From: CAYOHY01 sp964403885 | GTDB lineage: Bacteria; Actinomycetota; Coriobacteriia; Anaerosomatales; PHET01 | Direction of reading: 5' to 3' | NCBI GenBank assembly: GCA_964403885.1 | Contig: CAYOHY010000003.1 | Coordinates: forward strand, 22,907-86,906 | DNA length: 64,000 bases | Shown here: piece by piece, positions 27,657 to 36,634 of the stretch | How positions within the stretch are numbered: position 1 is the stretch's first letter | Layout of the letters: each line of letters opens with the position of its first letter | Position numbers and translations under genes: made by a program | Notes under the pieces: model-generated | Told to the model about the DNA's origin: nothing | The model's input: only the letters and a program-made list of their open reading frames with translations | Database searches by the model: none

Positions 27657-29062
27657 CGTTCAAGACCGTTGAGTGGGAGAAGCTGCACGAGCCGCTCGGT
27701 GAGGCCGTGTGCGCTATCGGTGTGTTCGACGGTGTCCACGTGGGGCATCAGCAGCTCATCCGGCGCGCTGTCGACCTCGCTCGAGAGCGCGGTGTCGAAG
27801 CGTTCGTCGTCACGTTCGACAGGGATCCTGACCGGGTCGTGACGCCCGACTCGGCTGCGCCTCAGCTCTTGACCCTCAAGGAGAAGCTGGCGTTTCTCGA
27901 GCAGACCGGCGCGGACGGCGTCCTTGTCATTCGCTTCTGCCGCAAGATCGCCGAGTTGTCGCCCGAGCGCTTCTTGGAAGACGTGCTCCTCGACGCCTTC
28001 GATCCGGTGGCCGTCGTGGTGGGCCAGGACTTCCGCTTCGGCCGCAATGCGAGCGGTACCGTCGACACGCTCGCGCTGCTTGGCAAGTCCAAGGGATTCC
28101 AGGTCGTTCCGGTCCCGCTACTTGAAGTGGACGGCGCGCCCGTCACCTCGACACGCATCCGCTCGCTGATCGCCGACGGCGACGTCGAGGAGGCCTCAAA
28201 GCTCCTCGGCAAGCCGCATCGCATCCACGGGCCGGTCATGCACGGTCGCGGAGAAGGGGAGAGCCTCGGTTTCGCCACCGCCAACGTCTCGCCCCAGCCG
28301 CACGCGGCGCTTCCGGCTTCCGGCGTCTACGCCGGGCTCGTGACCGCCCATGAGGTCGTCTACCCCGCGGCCATCTCGGTGGGACGACCGCCGAGCTTTC
28401 CCGAGGCGACGGACATCCTCGAAGCACACCTGATCGGCTTCGAGGGCGACCTCTACCACGCCGAGCTGACCGTGGAGTTCCTGGAGCGCCTGCGCGCCCA
28501 GCGCGCGTTCACGGCGCTCGACGAGTTGACCGCCGCGATCGCCTCTGACGTCGATACCGCCGCAGCCCTCGGACAGGCGGAGCTCGACAGGCGCCGGGCC
28601 GTCATCGCAGCGCGGGGAGCCGAGGACTCAGAGGACGAGTGGAACCCCAACCCGCTCACCGGATTGGCCACCGAGCTGTTCGACCTGCTGACCCTTGGCG
28701 CGAAGGACTCCAGCACCGACTACTTGGAGGACGGAACGCCCATCGTCGCTGACCCTGCAGTGCTTGAGGCCGCCGAGCGTGCCGCGGCCGGACAGCCGGA
28801 TCAAGATCACTACGCGGAGTATGACGACTCCTGGGTCGTGATACTCGACAACCGGCGTCTGGGGCACCTGCTCTCAGACCCCGGTACCAAGGCGTTCACG
28901 ATCACGGCACCACTTGAGGACGCGGACATCCCGTTCGTGTGGGACCCCATGCCGCCCAACCTGATCCAAAACATCCGACCGGACTTCAACTTCCAGCGGC
29001 GCTTCAGCCTGCTCGTGCCGCCCGAGCGAGCCGACGAGGCGCGCGCCCTGCTCGGGGTGTGA
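27653..29062 (+). CDS. ribF: bifunctional riboflavin kinase/FAD synthetase with long C-terminal extension
   Basis: RibF phosphorylates riboflavin to FMN and adenylates FMN to FAD. The FAD synthetase domain (residues 1-185) is complete: FDGVHVGHQQL, GQDFRFGRNASG and STRIRSLI. The flavokinase domain (about 186-312) is divergent: the usual GFPTAN is GFATAN (206-211) and the usual NIGxRPTF is SVGRPPSF (242-249); the likely catalytic Glu (E258 in LEAHLIGF) is kept. Residues 315-469 are an added acidic linker plus a folded-looking end (WVVILDN...LLVPPERADEARALL) resembling DUF2007. Total 469 aa against about 310 normally. Confidence 0.92.
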   Translation: MTFKTVEWEKLHEPLGEAVCAIGVFDGVHVGHQQLIRRAVDLARERGVEAFVVTFDRDPDRVVTPDSAAPQLLTLKEKLAFLEQTGADGVLVIRFCRKIAELSPERFLEDVLLDAFDPVAVVVGQDFRFGRNASGTVDTLALLGKSKGFQVVPVPLLEVDGAPVTSTRIRSLIADGDVEEASKLLGKPHRIHGPVMHGRGEGESLGFATANVSPQPHAALPASGVYAGLVTAHEVVYPAAISVGRPPSFPEATDILEAHLIGFEGDLYHAELTVEFLERLRAQRAFTALDELTAAIASDVDTAAALGQAELDRRRAVIAARGAEDSEDEWNPNPLTGLATELFDLLTLGAKDSSTDYLEDGTPIVADPAVLEAAERAAAGQPDQDHYAEYDDSWVVILDNRRLGHLLSDPGTKAFTITAPLEDADIPFVWDPMPPNLIQNIRPDFNFQRRFSLLVPPERADEARALLGV

Positions 29063-29112
29063 CCCCGGGCCCGGGAGGGAACAATCCACCGAGTCGGCCC
29101 AAGCCGCGCATG

Positions 29113-29121
29113 TGCTATACT
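29113..29121 (+). promoter_or_regulatory. extended -10 promoter of rpsO
   Basis: TGCTATACT, identical to the rpsB element, with nearly the same flanks. The leader of about 86 bases can fold: CCCCGG at 29140-29145 with CCGGGG near 29180, enclosing GGTG/CACC. It may be an S15 autoregulation site, but that is inference. Confidence 0.65.
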
Positions 29122-29214
29122 GCTTCGGCTCTAGACGTTACCCCGGCCTGAGAGGTGCGCGCCACCTGCGCCCATCCCGGACCGGGGCGAATTCCACAGA
29201 AAGGTGGAACCGTA

Positions 29215-29484
29215 ATGCCGTTGTCCAAGGACACCAAGGCGACCATCATCGCCGAGTACAAGCGTGGCGACGCCGACACCGGGTCGGCCGAGGTTCAGAT
29301 CGCGCTGCTCACCCAGCGCATCCGCGACCTCACCGAGCACCTCAAGGTGCACAAGAAGGACCACCACACCCGTCGTGGCCTTCTCAAGCTCGTCGGTCAG
29401 CGCCGCCGCCTGCTGGCCTACCTGAAGAAGACCGACATCGAGCGTTATCGTGCGGTCATCGCTCAGCTGGGAATCCGCGGCTAG
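29215..29484 (+). CDS. rpsO: 30S ribosomal protein S15
   Basis: Primary rRNA-binding protein of the small subunit. The 89 aa are the standard length; [20 protein letters not shown] and [11 protein letters not shown] are the family signature. AAAGGTGG lies 7 bases before the ATG. Twenty upstream in-frame codons are rejected as leader. It sits before pnp as in most bacteria, with terminator hairpins between them. Confidence 0.97.
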   Translation: MPLSKDTKATIIAEYKRGDADTGSAEVQIALLTQRIRDLTEHLKVHKKDHHTRRGLLKLVGQRRRLLAYLKKTDIERYRAVIAQLGIRG

Positions 29485-29502
29485 CACCCCACATGAAGGA
29501 AC

Positions 29503-29533
29503 GAAGGCGGGAGGAGACTCCCGCCTTCTTCTT
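29503..29533 (+). terminator. intrinsic terminator after rpsO
   Basis: A perfect 11-bp stem (GAAGGCGGGAG / CTCCCGCCTTC) with a GAGA tetraloop is followed by TTCTT. It lies 19 bases after the rpsO stop. Confidence 0.8.
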
Positions 29534-29609
29534 GGGTCGGGCAGGCTTCGCCCGACCCACCCGCCCGTAAGCGGGTATGAGAATGTGGCATCGCCAGACG
29601 TGATGCCAC
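29534..29609 (+). other. three further stem-loops in the rpsO-pnp gap
   Basis: GGGTCGGGC/GCCCGACCC (9 bp, 29534-29558), ACCCGC/GCGGGT (6 bp, 29559-29576) and GTGGCATC/GATGCCAC (8 bp, 29585-29609) follow the terminator with almost no spacing. They lie upstream of the pnp ribosome site, where RNase III/PNPase autoregulation acts in E. coli. Confidence 0.7.
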
Positions 29610-29669
29610 GTGAAGCGGGCCAACGCGCATGGGGCGCCTTGGCTGTGGAAGAGGGAAGAAGAGAGCTTT

Positions 29670-31847
29670 ATGGCAAAGATCGTTGAAACGTTTGAACTGT
29701 ACGGCAAGGAGTACACGCTCGAGACCGGCGAGCTCGCCAAGCAGGCCGGTGGAGCAGTCGTCGTCCGCCAGGGCGACACCATGGTGCTCGTCACCGCAAC
29801 AGCGTCGAAGTTCCCTAAGGACCTGGACTTCTTCCCGCTGACGGTCGACTTCGAAGAGCGCATGTACGCCGCGGGCAAGCTCCCCGGCGGATTCATCAAG
29901 CGCGAGTCGCGCCCTTCCGAGAAGGCCACGCTGACCGCCCGCATGATCGACCGCCCCATCCGCTCGTCGTTCGCTGACGGCTTCCGCAACGAGGTGCAGG
30001 TCATCGCGACCGTGCTCTCCGCCGACCAGACCCACCAGCCCGACGTGATCTCGATCATGGGCGCCTCGGCAGCACTGCTGGCCGCCGGCATCCCGTTCGA
30101 GGGACCGCTCGCCGGCGTTCGTATCTGCCGTGACTCCGAGACCGGCGAGTTCCTCGTGAACCCGACCTTCGATGAGGCCGAGATGTCCGACCTCGACCTC
30201 GTGGTCGCGGGCTCCAAGGACGCCGTCTACATGCTCGAGGCCGGCTGCAACGAAGTCACCGAAGAGGACATGCTCGACGCCCTCATGTTCGCCCAGGAGG
30301 CCATCGGCGCGTTCTGTGACGTGCAGGAGCGCTTCCTCGCCAAGGTCGACATCACCCCGATGGACGTGAAGCTGCAGGTCATCGACCCCGCGCTGATCGA
30401 CCGCATCTTCGCCGCCGGTTCCGAGAAGATGAACGCGGCTCTGCACAACGCCGACAAGCACGCGCGCATGGACGCCGTGCAGGCGGTCAAGGACGAGCTG
30501 CTCGCCACCTTCACGGAAGAGGAGCTCGCCGCTGACGGCAAGGACATCAAGGCCGTCCTCAAGCAGCTCGAGAAGAAGACCATGCGCGCCATGGTGCTTA
30601 CCGAGGGCGAGCGCGCCGACGGCCGCAAGCTCGACGAGGTCCGCCAGATCTCCAACACCGCCGGCTACCTGCCGCGTGCGCACGGCTCGGGCCTGTTCAC
30701 CCGCGGCCAGACCCAGGTCCTCTCGGTCCTGACGCTCGGCATGCTCTCCGAGTGGCAGCGCCTCGACACGATCGACGTGTCCGAGGGCAAGCGCTACATC
30801 CATCACTACAACTTCCCGCCGTTCTCGACCGGCGAGACGGGCTTCATGCGCGGCCCCAAGCGCCGTGACATCGGCCACGGCGCCCTCGCCGAGCGCGCGC
30901 TACTCCCCGTGATCCCCGCCGAGGAGGAGTTCCCGTACACGATCCGTATCGTGTCCGAGGTTCTCGAGTCCAACGGCTCGAGCTCGATGGGCTCGGTCTG
31001 CGGCTCGACGCTCGCACTCATGGACGCCGGTGTGCCGATCAAGGCGCCGGTCTCCGGTATCGCGATGGGCCTCATCAAGGAGGGCGACGACGTCGCCGTC
31101 CTGACCGACATCCAGGGCCTCGAGGACTTCCTCGGCGACATGGACTTCAAGGTGGCCGGTACGCCCAACGGCATCACCGCCATGCAGATGGACAACAAGG
31201 CCAAGGGCCTGTCGCTCGAGATCCTCACCAAGGCGCTCATGCAGGCCAAGGAGGGTCGCGCGTTCATCCTGGGCAAGATGCTCGAGGAGATCAGCGAGGC
31301 TCGCGAGCAGATGAGCGAGTTCGCTCCGCGCATCATCACGATCAAGATCCCCGCCGACAAGATCCGTGAAGTCATCGGTTCCGGCGGCAAGGTCATCCGT
31401 GGCATCCAGGCCGACACCGGTGCCCAGATCGACATCCAGGAAGACGGCACGATCTTCATCGCCAGCCGTGACCTTGGTGGCGAGGAAGCGGTCCGCCGCA
31501 TCCAGGCCATCGTCAAGGAGCCGGAGATCGGCGAGGAGTATCACGGCCGCGTCGTGGCAATCCAGCCGTTCGGCGCGTTCGTCGAGCTGCTTCCGGGCAA
31601 GGACGGCCTGCTCCACATCAGCCGCGTGGCCAAGGGTCGCGTGGGCAAGGTGGAAGACGTCTTGAACATCGGCGACGAGGTCCACGTCAAGATCATCGAG
31701 ATCGACGACCGTGGCAAGGTCAGCCTTGACCGCCTCGACAAGCCTGAGGCCCCCGAGGGCTCTGCCGACTCGGCACCGGCCCGCGAGGAGCGCGCACCGC
31801 GCCGCGAGGGCGGACACGACGACCGTCGCCCGCGCCGCCGCCACTAG
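29670..31847 (+). CDS. pnp: polyribonucleotide nucleotidyltransferase (PNPase)
   Basis: Phosphorolytic 3'-5' exoribonuclease of the RNA decay machinery. Two RNase PH-like domains flank an alpha-helical domain; the second has the conserved ADGRKLDEVR and GLFTRGQTQVLSV. KH follows at IREVIGSGGKVIRGIQADTG, then S1 (GRVVAIQPFGAFVELLPGKDGLLH). The last 35 residues are Arg/Glu/Asp-rich. Length 725 aa. I start at the ATG after AGAGAG because the protein begins MAKIVETFELYGKEYTLETG; 20 upstream codons fall in the leader. Confidence 0.96.
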   Translation: MAKIVETFELYGKEYTLETGELAKQAGGAVVVRQGDTMVLVTATASKFPKDLDFFPLTVDFEERMYAAGKLPGGFIKRESRPSEKATLTARMIDRPIRSSFADGFRNEVQVIATVLSADQTHQPDVISIMGASAALLAAGIPFEGPLAGVRICRDSETGEFLVNPTFDEAEMSDLDLVVAGSKDAVYMLEAGCNEVTEEDMLDALMFAQEAIGAFCDVQERFLAKVDITPMDVKLQVIDPALIDRIFAAGSEKMNAALHNADKHARMDAVQAVKDELLATFTEEELAADGKDIKAVLKQLEKKTMRAMVLTEGERADGRKLDEVRQISNTAGYLPRAHGSGLFTRGQTQVLSVLTLGMLSEWQRLDTIDVSEGKRYIHHYNFPPFSTGETGFMRGPKRRDIGHGALAERALLPVIPAEEEFPYTIRIVSEVLESNGSSSMGSVCGSTLALMDAGVPIKAPVSGIAMGLIKEGDDVAVLTDIQGLEDFLGDMDFKVAGTPNGITAMQMDNKAKGLSLEILTKALMQAKEGRAFILGKMLEEISEAREQMSEFAPRIITIKIPADKIREVIGSGGKVIRGIQADTGAQIDIQEDGTIFIASRDLGGEEAVRRIQAIVKEPEIGEEYHGRVVAIQPFGAFVELLPGKDGLLHISRVAKGRVGKVEDVLNIGDEVHVKIIEIDDRGKVSLDRLDKPEAPEGSADSAPAREERAPRREGGHDDRRPRRRH

Positions 31848-31867
31848 GCACGCGCCACACGCACCAC

Positions 31868-31901
31868 AAAAGGCCCCCGGAAGCGATTCCGGGGGCCTTT
31901 T
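31868..31901. terminator. bidirectional intrinsic terminator between pnp and the ClC gene
   Basis: A 15-bp stem running AAAAGGCCCCCGGAA to TTCCGGGGGCCTTTT with a GCGA tetraloop. The A-run on one side and T-run on the other let it stop transcription from both converging genes. Confidence 0.9.
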
Positions 31902-31930
31902 CTGTCGATGGCAGGGGAGACGAGACCCGG

Positions 31931-33244
31931 CTAGCCCTGCGCGCCGGACTCCGCAGCCTGGGTCTGACGATAGATGCCCGGCACGGTGGGAGCGATCGCC
32001 TGCCGGATAACGAATGCAGCAACCGCCGCGATGGAGATCGCCGAGACCAGCGTCGGGTCCGCGATGAGCGCCAAGAAGAAGGTGACACTCAGCGGCGCAA
32101 CGGTCGCGGAGACGATCATGCCCGTCATCAACCCCATCACGGCCACACCCGCGCTCACACCAGGAAAGACGAGATGCACCGCGAGGCCAAAGCACGTGCC
32201 GGCGAACATGACCGGGAAGATGGGGCCGCCAAAGTATCCGGTCGAGAGCGACCACGTGCTGAACAGCAGCTTCCCCACGCCCAGCCCGACAAGCAGAAGC
32301 ACACCGAAGCTCGCGGCATTCTCGATCAATGTCGGGACCTCTGACTGGCCCGAGAACAGCAGGATAGGCGCGGCCACCGCCATCACCGCCGTCACGGCTC
32401 CACCCGCGAGACCCGCGAGCAGAGGCTTGTCGCGCAGGGGCCTGAACGCGAGCCGCAGCTTCACGAAGCCTGTTCCGTAGACGAGACCCAGGATCCCGCC
32501 AACGATTCCCAGAACCACTGCATAGCCAAGGTCGACCATCGTCAGAGGGCCCACGTCCGGGAACACGAACAGCTGCCCGAGCTTCTCGCCGCCCAGGATC
32601 ACGTAGGTGACCCAGGCTGCCGCACCCGATGCGAGTCCGGCCGTGAGCGACGTACGATCGATCGACAGCGCCTTGGGATTGATCAGCTCGATGGCCAACA
32701 GCGCCCCGATCGGCGCCGCACCGAAGAACGCCGAGAAGGCACCGGCTACGCCGGCATAGGTCATGACCTTGATGACGCCCGCCGGCACCTTCATTCGGTC
32801 TGCGATGAAGGTGCCGATCCCGCCGTTGATGTCGACGAGCGGCGCCTCGGGACCCACGGCGGCGCCTGAGAACAGTGACGCGAGCGAGAACAGGGCCCCG
32901 GCGAAGATGTTGTGGTAGTCCATCCTGCCGTCACGGTCATACTCCGCCTCGGCCGCTCCCGTATCGAACGGGCGACGCTTGCCGAGCACGACGATGAGGG
33001 TCGCAAGACCCGTCATCAGCACGGCCACACCCAGTGAGGGCAGCCAGGACGGGAGACCTTCGGACTGCTCCGGCAAGACCTCCCACAGGTACTTCACACC
33101 CAGATGATCAACGGTGAGGAACAGCCACGTCGCACAACCCGTCACGACTCCCACCAGCAGTGAGAGGAGCAGGATCCTGACCCCGGCCTGCGCCGCCTCC
33201 TTGACCTGCGCGCGCGCCTCGCTCTTGCCCTGTGATGCGCTCAC
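31931..33244 (-). CDS. ClC-type chloride channel/transporter
   Basis: A 437 aa membrane protein of the ClC family (about 10-12 helices). The gating-glutamate motif GxExP is GPEAP with E133, and the downstream GxFxP appears as GGPIFPVMF. The first selectivity motif GSGIP is not recognisable, so anion selectivity or mechanism may differ. I use the GTG start 7 bases after GAGGGAG; 33 upstream in-frame codons are rejected. It converges on pnp and has an independent promoter region upstream. Confidence 0.87.
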   Translation of the reverse strand: MSASQGKSEARAQVKEAAQAGVRILLLSLLVGVVTGCATWLFLTVDHLGVKYLWEVLPEQSEGLPSWLPSLGVAVLMTGLATLIVVLGKRRPFDTGAAEAEYDRDGRMDYHNIFAGALFSLASLFSGAAVGPEAPLVDINGGIGTFIADRMKVPAGVIKVMTYAGVAGAFSAFFGAAPIGALLAIELINPKALSIDRTSLTAGLASGAAAWVTYVILGGEKLGQLFVFPDVGPLTMVDLGYAVVLGIVGGILGLVYGTGFVKLRLAFRPLRDKPLLAGLAGGAVTAVMAVAAPILLFSGQSEVPTLIENAASFGVLLLVGLGVGKLLFSTWSLSTGYFGGPIFPVMFAGTCFGLAVHLVFPGVSAGVAVMGLMTGMIVSATVAPLSVTFFLALIADPTLVSAISIAAVAAFVIRQAIAPTVPGIYRQTQAAESGAQG

Positions 33245-33323
33245 ACCCACACTCCCTCGTCTAGGTTCCCCGGGCGACCAATGCGACCATCGGCGGGCCC
33301 GATGGCGGCCGGCGTCCTGCTCG

Positions 33324-33353
33324 GTCATATCATTCAGTACCATATGATGTCAG
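33324..33353 (-). promoter_or_regulatory. possible promoter of the ClC gene
   Basis: On the minus strand CTGACA, an 18-base spacer and TATGAC lie about 80 bases upstream of the start codon in a locally AT-rich stretch. No other candidate is better. Confidence 0.35.
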
Positions 33354-33480
33354 AAAGTACTTCACACAGAACAGGGCGGGGGATATCGTTGGCCAAGGGC
33401 CCGGTGCGCATACGTTGCTTGCCCGGACGTGTAGATGGCCCTCACCTGCTCGGTCAACGTGGTTGATGAAAGGGCGTCTC

Positions 33481-33771
33481 ATGGTACTGGCACTCTGGTG
33501 GACACTGCTCTATCTGCTCATCGTGGGACTCGCCGCGGGATGGGCCGCCTGGCTCATCCTTGGCAAGAAGAAGTCGCTCAGCAAGAACCGCGGGCCGGCG
33601 TGGGGACCGCTGCTGGCCATCGGTGTCGCCGGCTCGTTCCTAGGTGGACTCGGCGTGAGCCTTCTATCCGGTGCCGGCTTCAATCTGCGTCCCAGCGGCA
33701 TGGTGGCCTCGGTCATCGGCGCTGTGGTTGTCGCCGCCATCTACCTCCAGCTCCAGGGTCGTCGGTCCTAG
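33481..33771 (+). CDS. GlsB/YeaQ/YmgE family membrane protein
   Basis: A 96 aa protein with three hydrophobic segments and Gly-rich turns (GLAAGWAAWLI, GVAGSFLGGLG, VIGAVVVAAIYL) typical of the GlsB/YeaQ/YmgE family, often called transglycosylase-associated. The biochemical role is unknown; members are commonly stress-induced. GAAAGGG lies 6 bases before the ATG. Its stop codon overlaps that of the converging permease gene at CTAG. Confidence 0.75.
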   Translation: MVLALWWTLLYLLIVGLAAGWAAWLILGKKKSLSKNRGPAWGPLLAIGVAGSFLGGLGVSLLSGAGFNLRPSGMVASVIGAVVVAAIYLQLQGRRS

Positions 33772-34916
33772 ACCCCGACCTCTGGCTGCGCCTGTGGCTC
33801 GGCACCCGGCCCCATCGCGGTCGACAGACGCCTTCCGGCGTTGATCAGAAGCGCCGCGATCGGGGCCGCGAGTGCGGCCCCCAGCAGACCTCCGAAGATG
33901 CCACCCAGCATCGTCACCGTCAGCACCACGAACGGATGCAGGTTGAGCGAGTCACCCATGACGCGCGCGTTGATCACGGTCTGGAGCACGTTTTGGGTGA
34001 GGAGCACGATCACCAGCAGGATGAGTGCCGTGGTCAGGCCGTTCGATCCCAACGCGACCAGGAACGCGAAGGCGCCTGAGATGATTGCCCCGAAGAACGG
34101 GATGTAGCAGGTCAGCACCGTCACGAGAGCGACACTGAGCGCCAGCGGGACTCCCAGCAACACCATCGCAAGACCGATCACGCTGCCCACGACGATGCCC
34201 GTGATGGTCGTCGCGCGAAAGTAGCCGCGCATCGCGTCCACAGCGTCCTCGACGATCCCTTCACCGACGTCGACCGGCAGCCCACCCATGTGACCGCTGA
34301 TCCACGTGGCCATGGCGGGGAAGTCAGTCAGGACATAGAACAGCAGTGTTGCGCCGATAAACAGCCCGAACAGCAAAGCGAAGGTGTTCGACAGTCCTGA
34401 GGTGACCGCATTGGTCAACGTGGTGAGCACGCCGGTACCCGCGGCGGATGCGGTGCCTGAGCCACTCGCAGCCTTCAGCGAGTCAGCGATCGCGCCCGGG
34501 TCGAGTCCCGCGGCCTCCATCTGGGCCGCCATCTGATCGAACCCTGCCTGCAGCTGTGCCTCGATCGCCGGCCACTGGGTGATGACCCCTGCCACGACGA
34601 CCCACACCACCAGCACGATGATCGCCGCAAGCAGCAGCAAGACGATGCCGGCCGCAGCAGACTTGGGGATACCCCGGTCGATCATCTTCTCGCACAGGGG
34701 GTAGGAGATCATGCCCACTACCATCGCAAGCAGCAACGGTATCGAGATGCTCGCGGTGTAGACGAATAGCCAGCCTGCGAGCGCGAGGATACCGGCGATG
34801 CCGACGAGGAGCCACGCACTCAGGCCGGCAGCGGTGAACCAACCGGGGAGACTCTCCGGACCAGCCGCAGAAAGCTGGGCGCCCGCCGATCTGATCTTGT
34901 CTTCGAGTACTGACAC
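33768..34916 (-). CDS. AI-2E family transporter (PerM/YhhT type)
   Basis: A 382 aa polytopic protein with about 8 membrane segments. A hydrophilic segment at about residues 115-165 and the conserved central and C-terminal segments (YIPFFGAIISG, and MLGGIFGGLLGAALAAPIAA) are typical of the family formerly DUF20. Substrates are usually unknown; some members export AI-2 or act as Na/H antiporters. The GTG start lies 5 bases after AAGGAG. It is 38 bases downstream of cls on the same strand, so the pair is probably an operon. Confidence 0.85.
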   Translation of the reverse strand: MSVLEDKIRSAGAQLSAAGPESLPGWFTAAGLSAWLLVGIAGILALAGWLFVYTASISIPLLLAMVVGMISYPLCEKMIDRGIPKSAAAGIVLLLLAAIIVLVVWVVVAGVITQWPAIEAQLQAGFDQMAAQMEAAGLDPGAIADSLKAASGSGTASAAGTGVLTTLTNAVTSGLSNTFALLFGLFIGATLLFYVLTDFPAMATWISGHMGGLPVDVGEGIVEDAVDAMRGYFRATTITGIVVGSVIGLAMVLLGVPLALSVALVTVLTCYIPFFGAIISGAFAFLVALGSNGLTTALILLVIVLLTQNVLQTVINARVMGDSLNLHPFVVLTVTMLGGIFGGLLGAALAAPIAALLINAGRRLSTAMGPGAEPQAQPEVGV

Positions 34917-34954
34917 GGTCTCTCCTTGGGTCGACGGGCGGGCTTTGGTGAGCG

Positions 34955-36409
34955 TCAGAGCAGGTTTGACACGAGGCGCGCGGTGGCGTTTCGGAGGCGC
35001 TGTCCGGCCGACCAGCCGTCGATCATCTCCAGGGTGACCTCCTCGCACTCCTTAAGGTCCTCGAGGAAGATGGCCTCGTGCTCGAGCGCGATGCGTGAGT
35101 CGTAGAACCACGCCATCAGCTCCTTGTGCAAAGCGAGCGACCTGATGTCGAAGTTCATCGTGCCGATTGACGCCATCTCGCCGTCGATCGTCATGGTCTT
35201 GGCGTGGAAGAAGCCCTTGTTGTACCGATAGACCTTGGCGCCGGCCGCAACGAGTGGGCGGAAGAACGACTCTGCCGCGTACCAGGCGATCTTCTTGTCG
35301 GGCCAGCCGGTCATCATGAAGCGCACGTCGATGCCGGCGAGTGCGGCGTCGAGCATCACCGAGTACACGTCAGGGGTCGGCACGAAGTACGGTGACTGTA
35401 TCCAGATTCGATCTCGCGCACTGCTCATGGCGACCATGTGTGCACGACGAGCGGGGTCCCACGGGATATCCACGCCCGTGGATACGATCTGCGTGAGCGT
35501 GCGAACACCGTGCTCGGGATAGTCAGTGGGGAAGAAGCGCTCGTTGAAGAGATCCTCGCCCGTGACATCCCACCAGCGGACACAGAACATCTTCTGCAGG
35601 TCCATGACCGCCGGTCCGTGGAAGCGGCAGTGTGTATCGCGCCACGCCGGGTACTTGGGGGCGCCGTCGATGTACTCCTGGCCCACGTTGATGCCGCCGG
35701 TATAGCCCTTGACCGAGTCGATGATCACCATCTTGCGATGGTTGCGGTAGTTGATCAGGCGCGGGTCGGTCACGTCCCATAGAATCTGCGCGCCCGCAGC
35801 CCTCAGCCGCTTGATCTCGTCCTTCTTGTAGGTGAGGTTGCCGGCGAAGTCGTTGAGCATCCTGACCTCGACGCCGGCCGCGAGTCTGCCGAGCAGTATC
35901 TCGGTCAGCTGAGCGGTGAGCTGGTCGCGTTCCCAGATGAAGTACTGGATGTTGATCGTGTCGGTCGCTGCAGCGAGGTCCTCCTTGAGCGCACGGAACT
36001 TGTTCTCGCCGTTCACCAGGATCTCAACATCGTAGGCGGGGAGCACCACCGCCCTGTCGGCGTTCTCTATGAGCCGCGGCAGGCGCTCGTAGCCCCGCTC
36101 GCGGGCCCATTCGTCCGCTTCGGCTCCGACAGCGGGATAGTGCGACTGGACGCGCTTTATCGTGGGCAGCGCGAGCTTGATGACCTGCGCCATCTTCGGG
36201 CTCTTGGCGACCCTCTTCTTCCAGTTGCGGCCAAACAGTATGTAGAAGAGAAGGCCCACGAGAGGGAACGCCCACAGCACGAGCAGCCACGCGAGCGTCT
36301 CGGTGGGCTCGCGGTCATCGGAGATCAGTGCGACCGCAACCGCGACCCAGTAGATGACGAGACACAACGCGGCGATCGACGGCCACGACGAGACCAGACT
36401 CCAGCCCAT
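34955..36409 (-). CDS. cls: cardiolipin synthase (phospholipase D superfamily)
   Basis: Joins two phosphatidylglycerols, or PG plus another phospholipid, into cardiolipin. Two N-terminal membrane segments (about 7-29 and 38-59) are followed by two HKD motifs: H224/K226/D231 and H402/K404/D409. Length 484 aa is typical of ClsA. GAGGGGG lies 5 bases before the ATG. It complements cdsA and pgsA elsewhere in the window. First gene of a two-gene minus-strand unit with the AI-2E family permease. Confidence 0.93.
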   Translation of the reverse strand: MGWSLVSSWPSIAALCLVIYWVAVAVALISDDREPTETLAWLLVLWAFPLVGLLFYILFGRNWKKRVAKSPKMAQVIKLALPTIKRVQSHYPAVGAEADEWARERGYERLPRLIENADRAVVLPAYDVEILVNGENKFRALKEDLAAATDTINIQYFIWERDQLTAQLTEILLGRLAAGVEVRMLNDFAGNLTYKKDEIKRLRAAGAQILWDVTDPRLINYRNHRKMVIIDSVKGYTGGINVGQEYIDGAPKYPAWRDTHCRFHGPAVMDLQKMFCVRWWDVTGEDLFNERFFPTDYPEHGVRTLTQIVSTGVDIPWDPARRAHMVAMSSARDRIWIQSPYFVPTPDVYSVMLDAALAGIDVRFMMTGWPDKKIAWYAAESFFRPLVAAGAKVYRYNKGFFHAKTMTIDGEMASIGTMNFDIRSLALHKELMAWFYDSRIALEHEAIFLEDLKECEEVTLEMIDGWSAGQRLRNATARLVSNLL

Positions 36410-36634
36410 CTCTGCCCCCTCACTGTGTCGTCGTGAGCATCGCCACGGCGAGATACCAACACTGACTGTATGGTACTTGTTTGTTCACCTCTAGGCGACG
36501 ACGACGTACCGTGCGGCACAGGCCAAGCACCCCAGCCCGGACCAGCGGGGTGGTTACGCAAGTGGCAGGCATCGTCTACCCTGTCCACAACCAGCCGCGA
36601 GACGAACGCGGCCGGACACAACCGAAGGATTGCC

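Noticed and set aside
36469..36477. TATGGTACT shared with the minus strand at 33336-33344, considered as a common operator
   Set aside because: A single 9-mer in two AT-rich promoter regions with different spacing to a CTGAC is too weak to claim.
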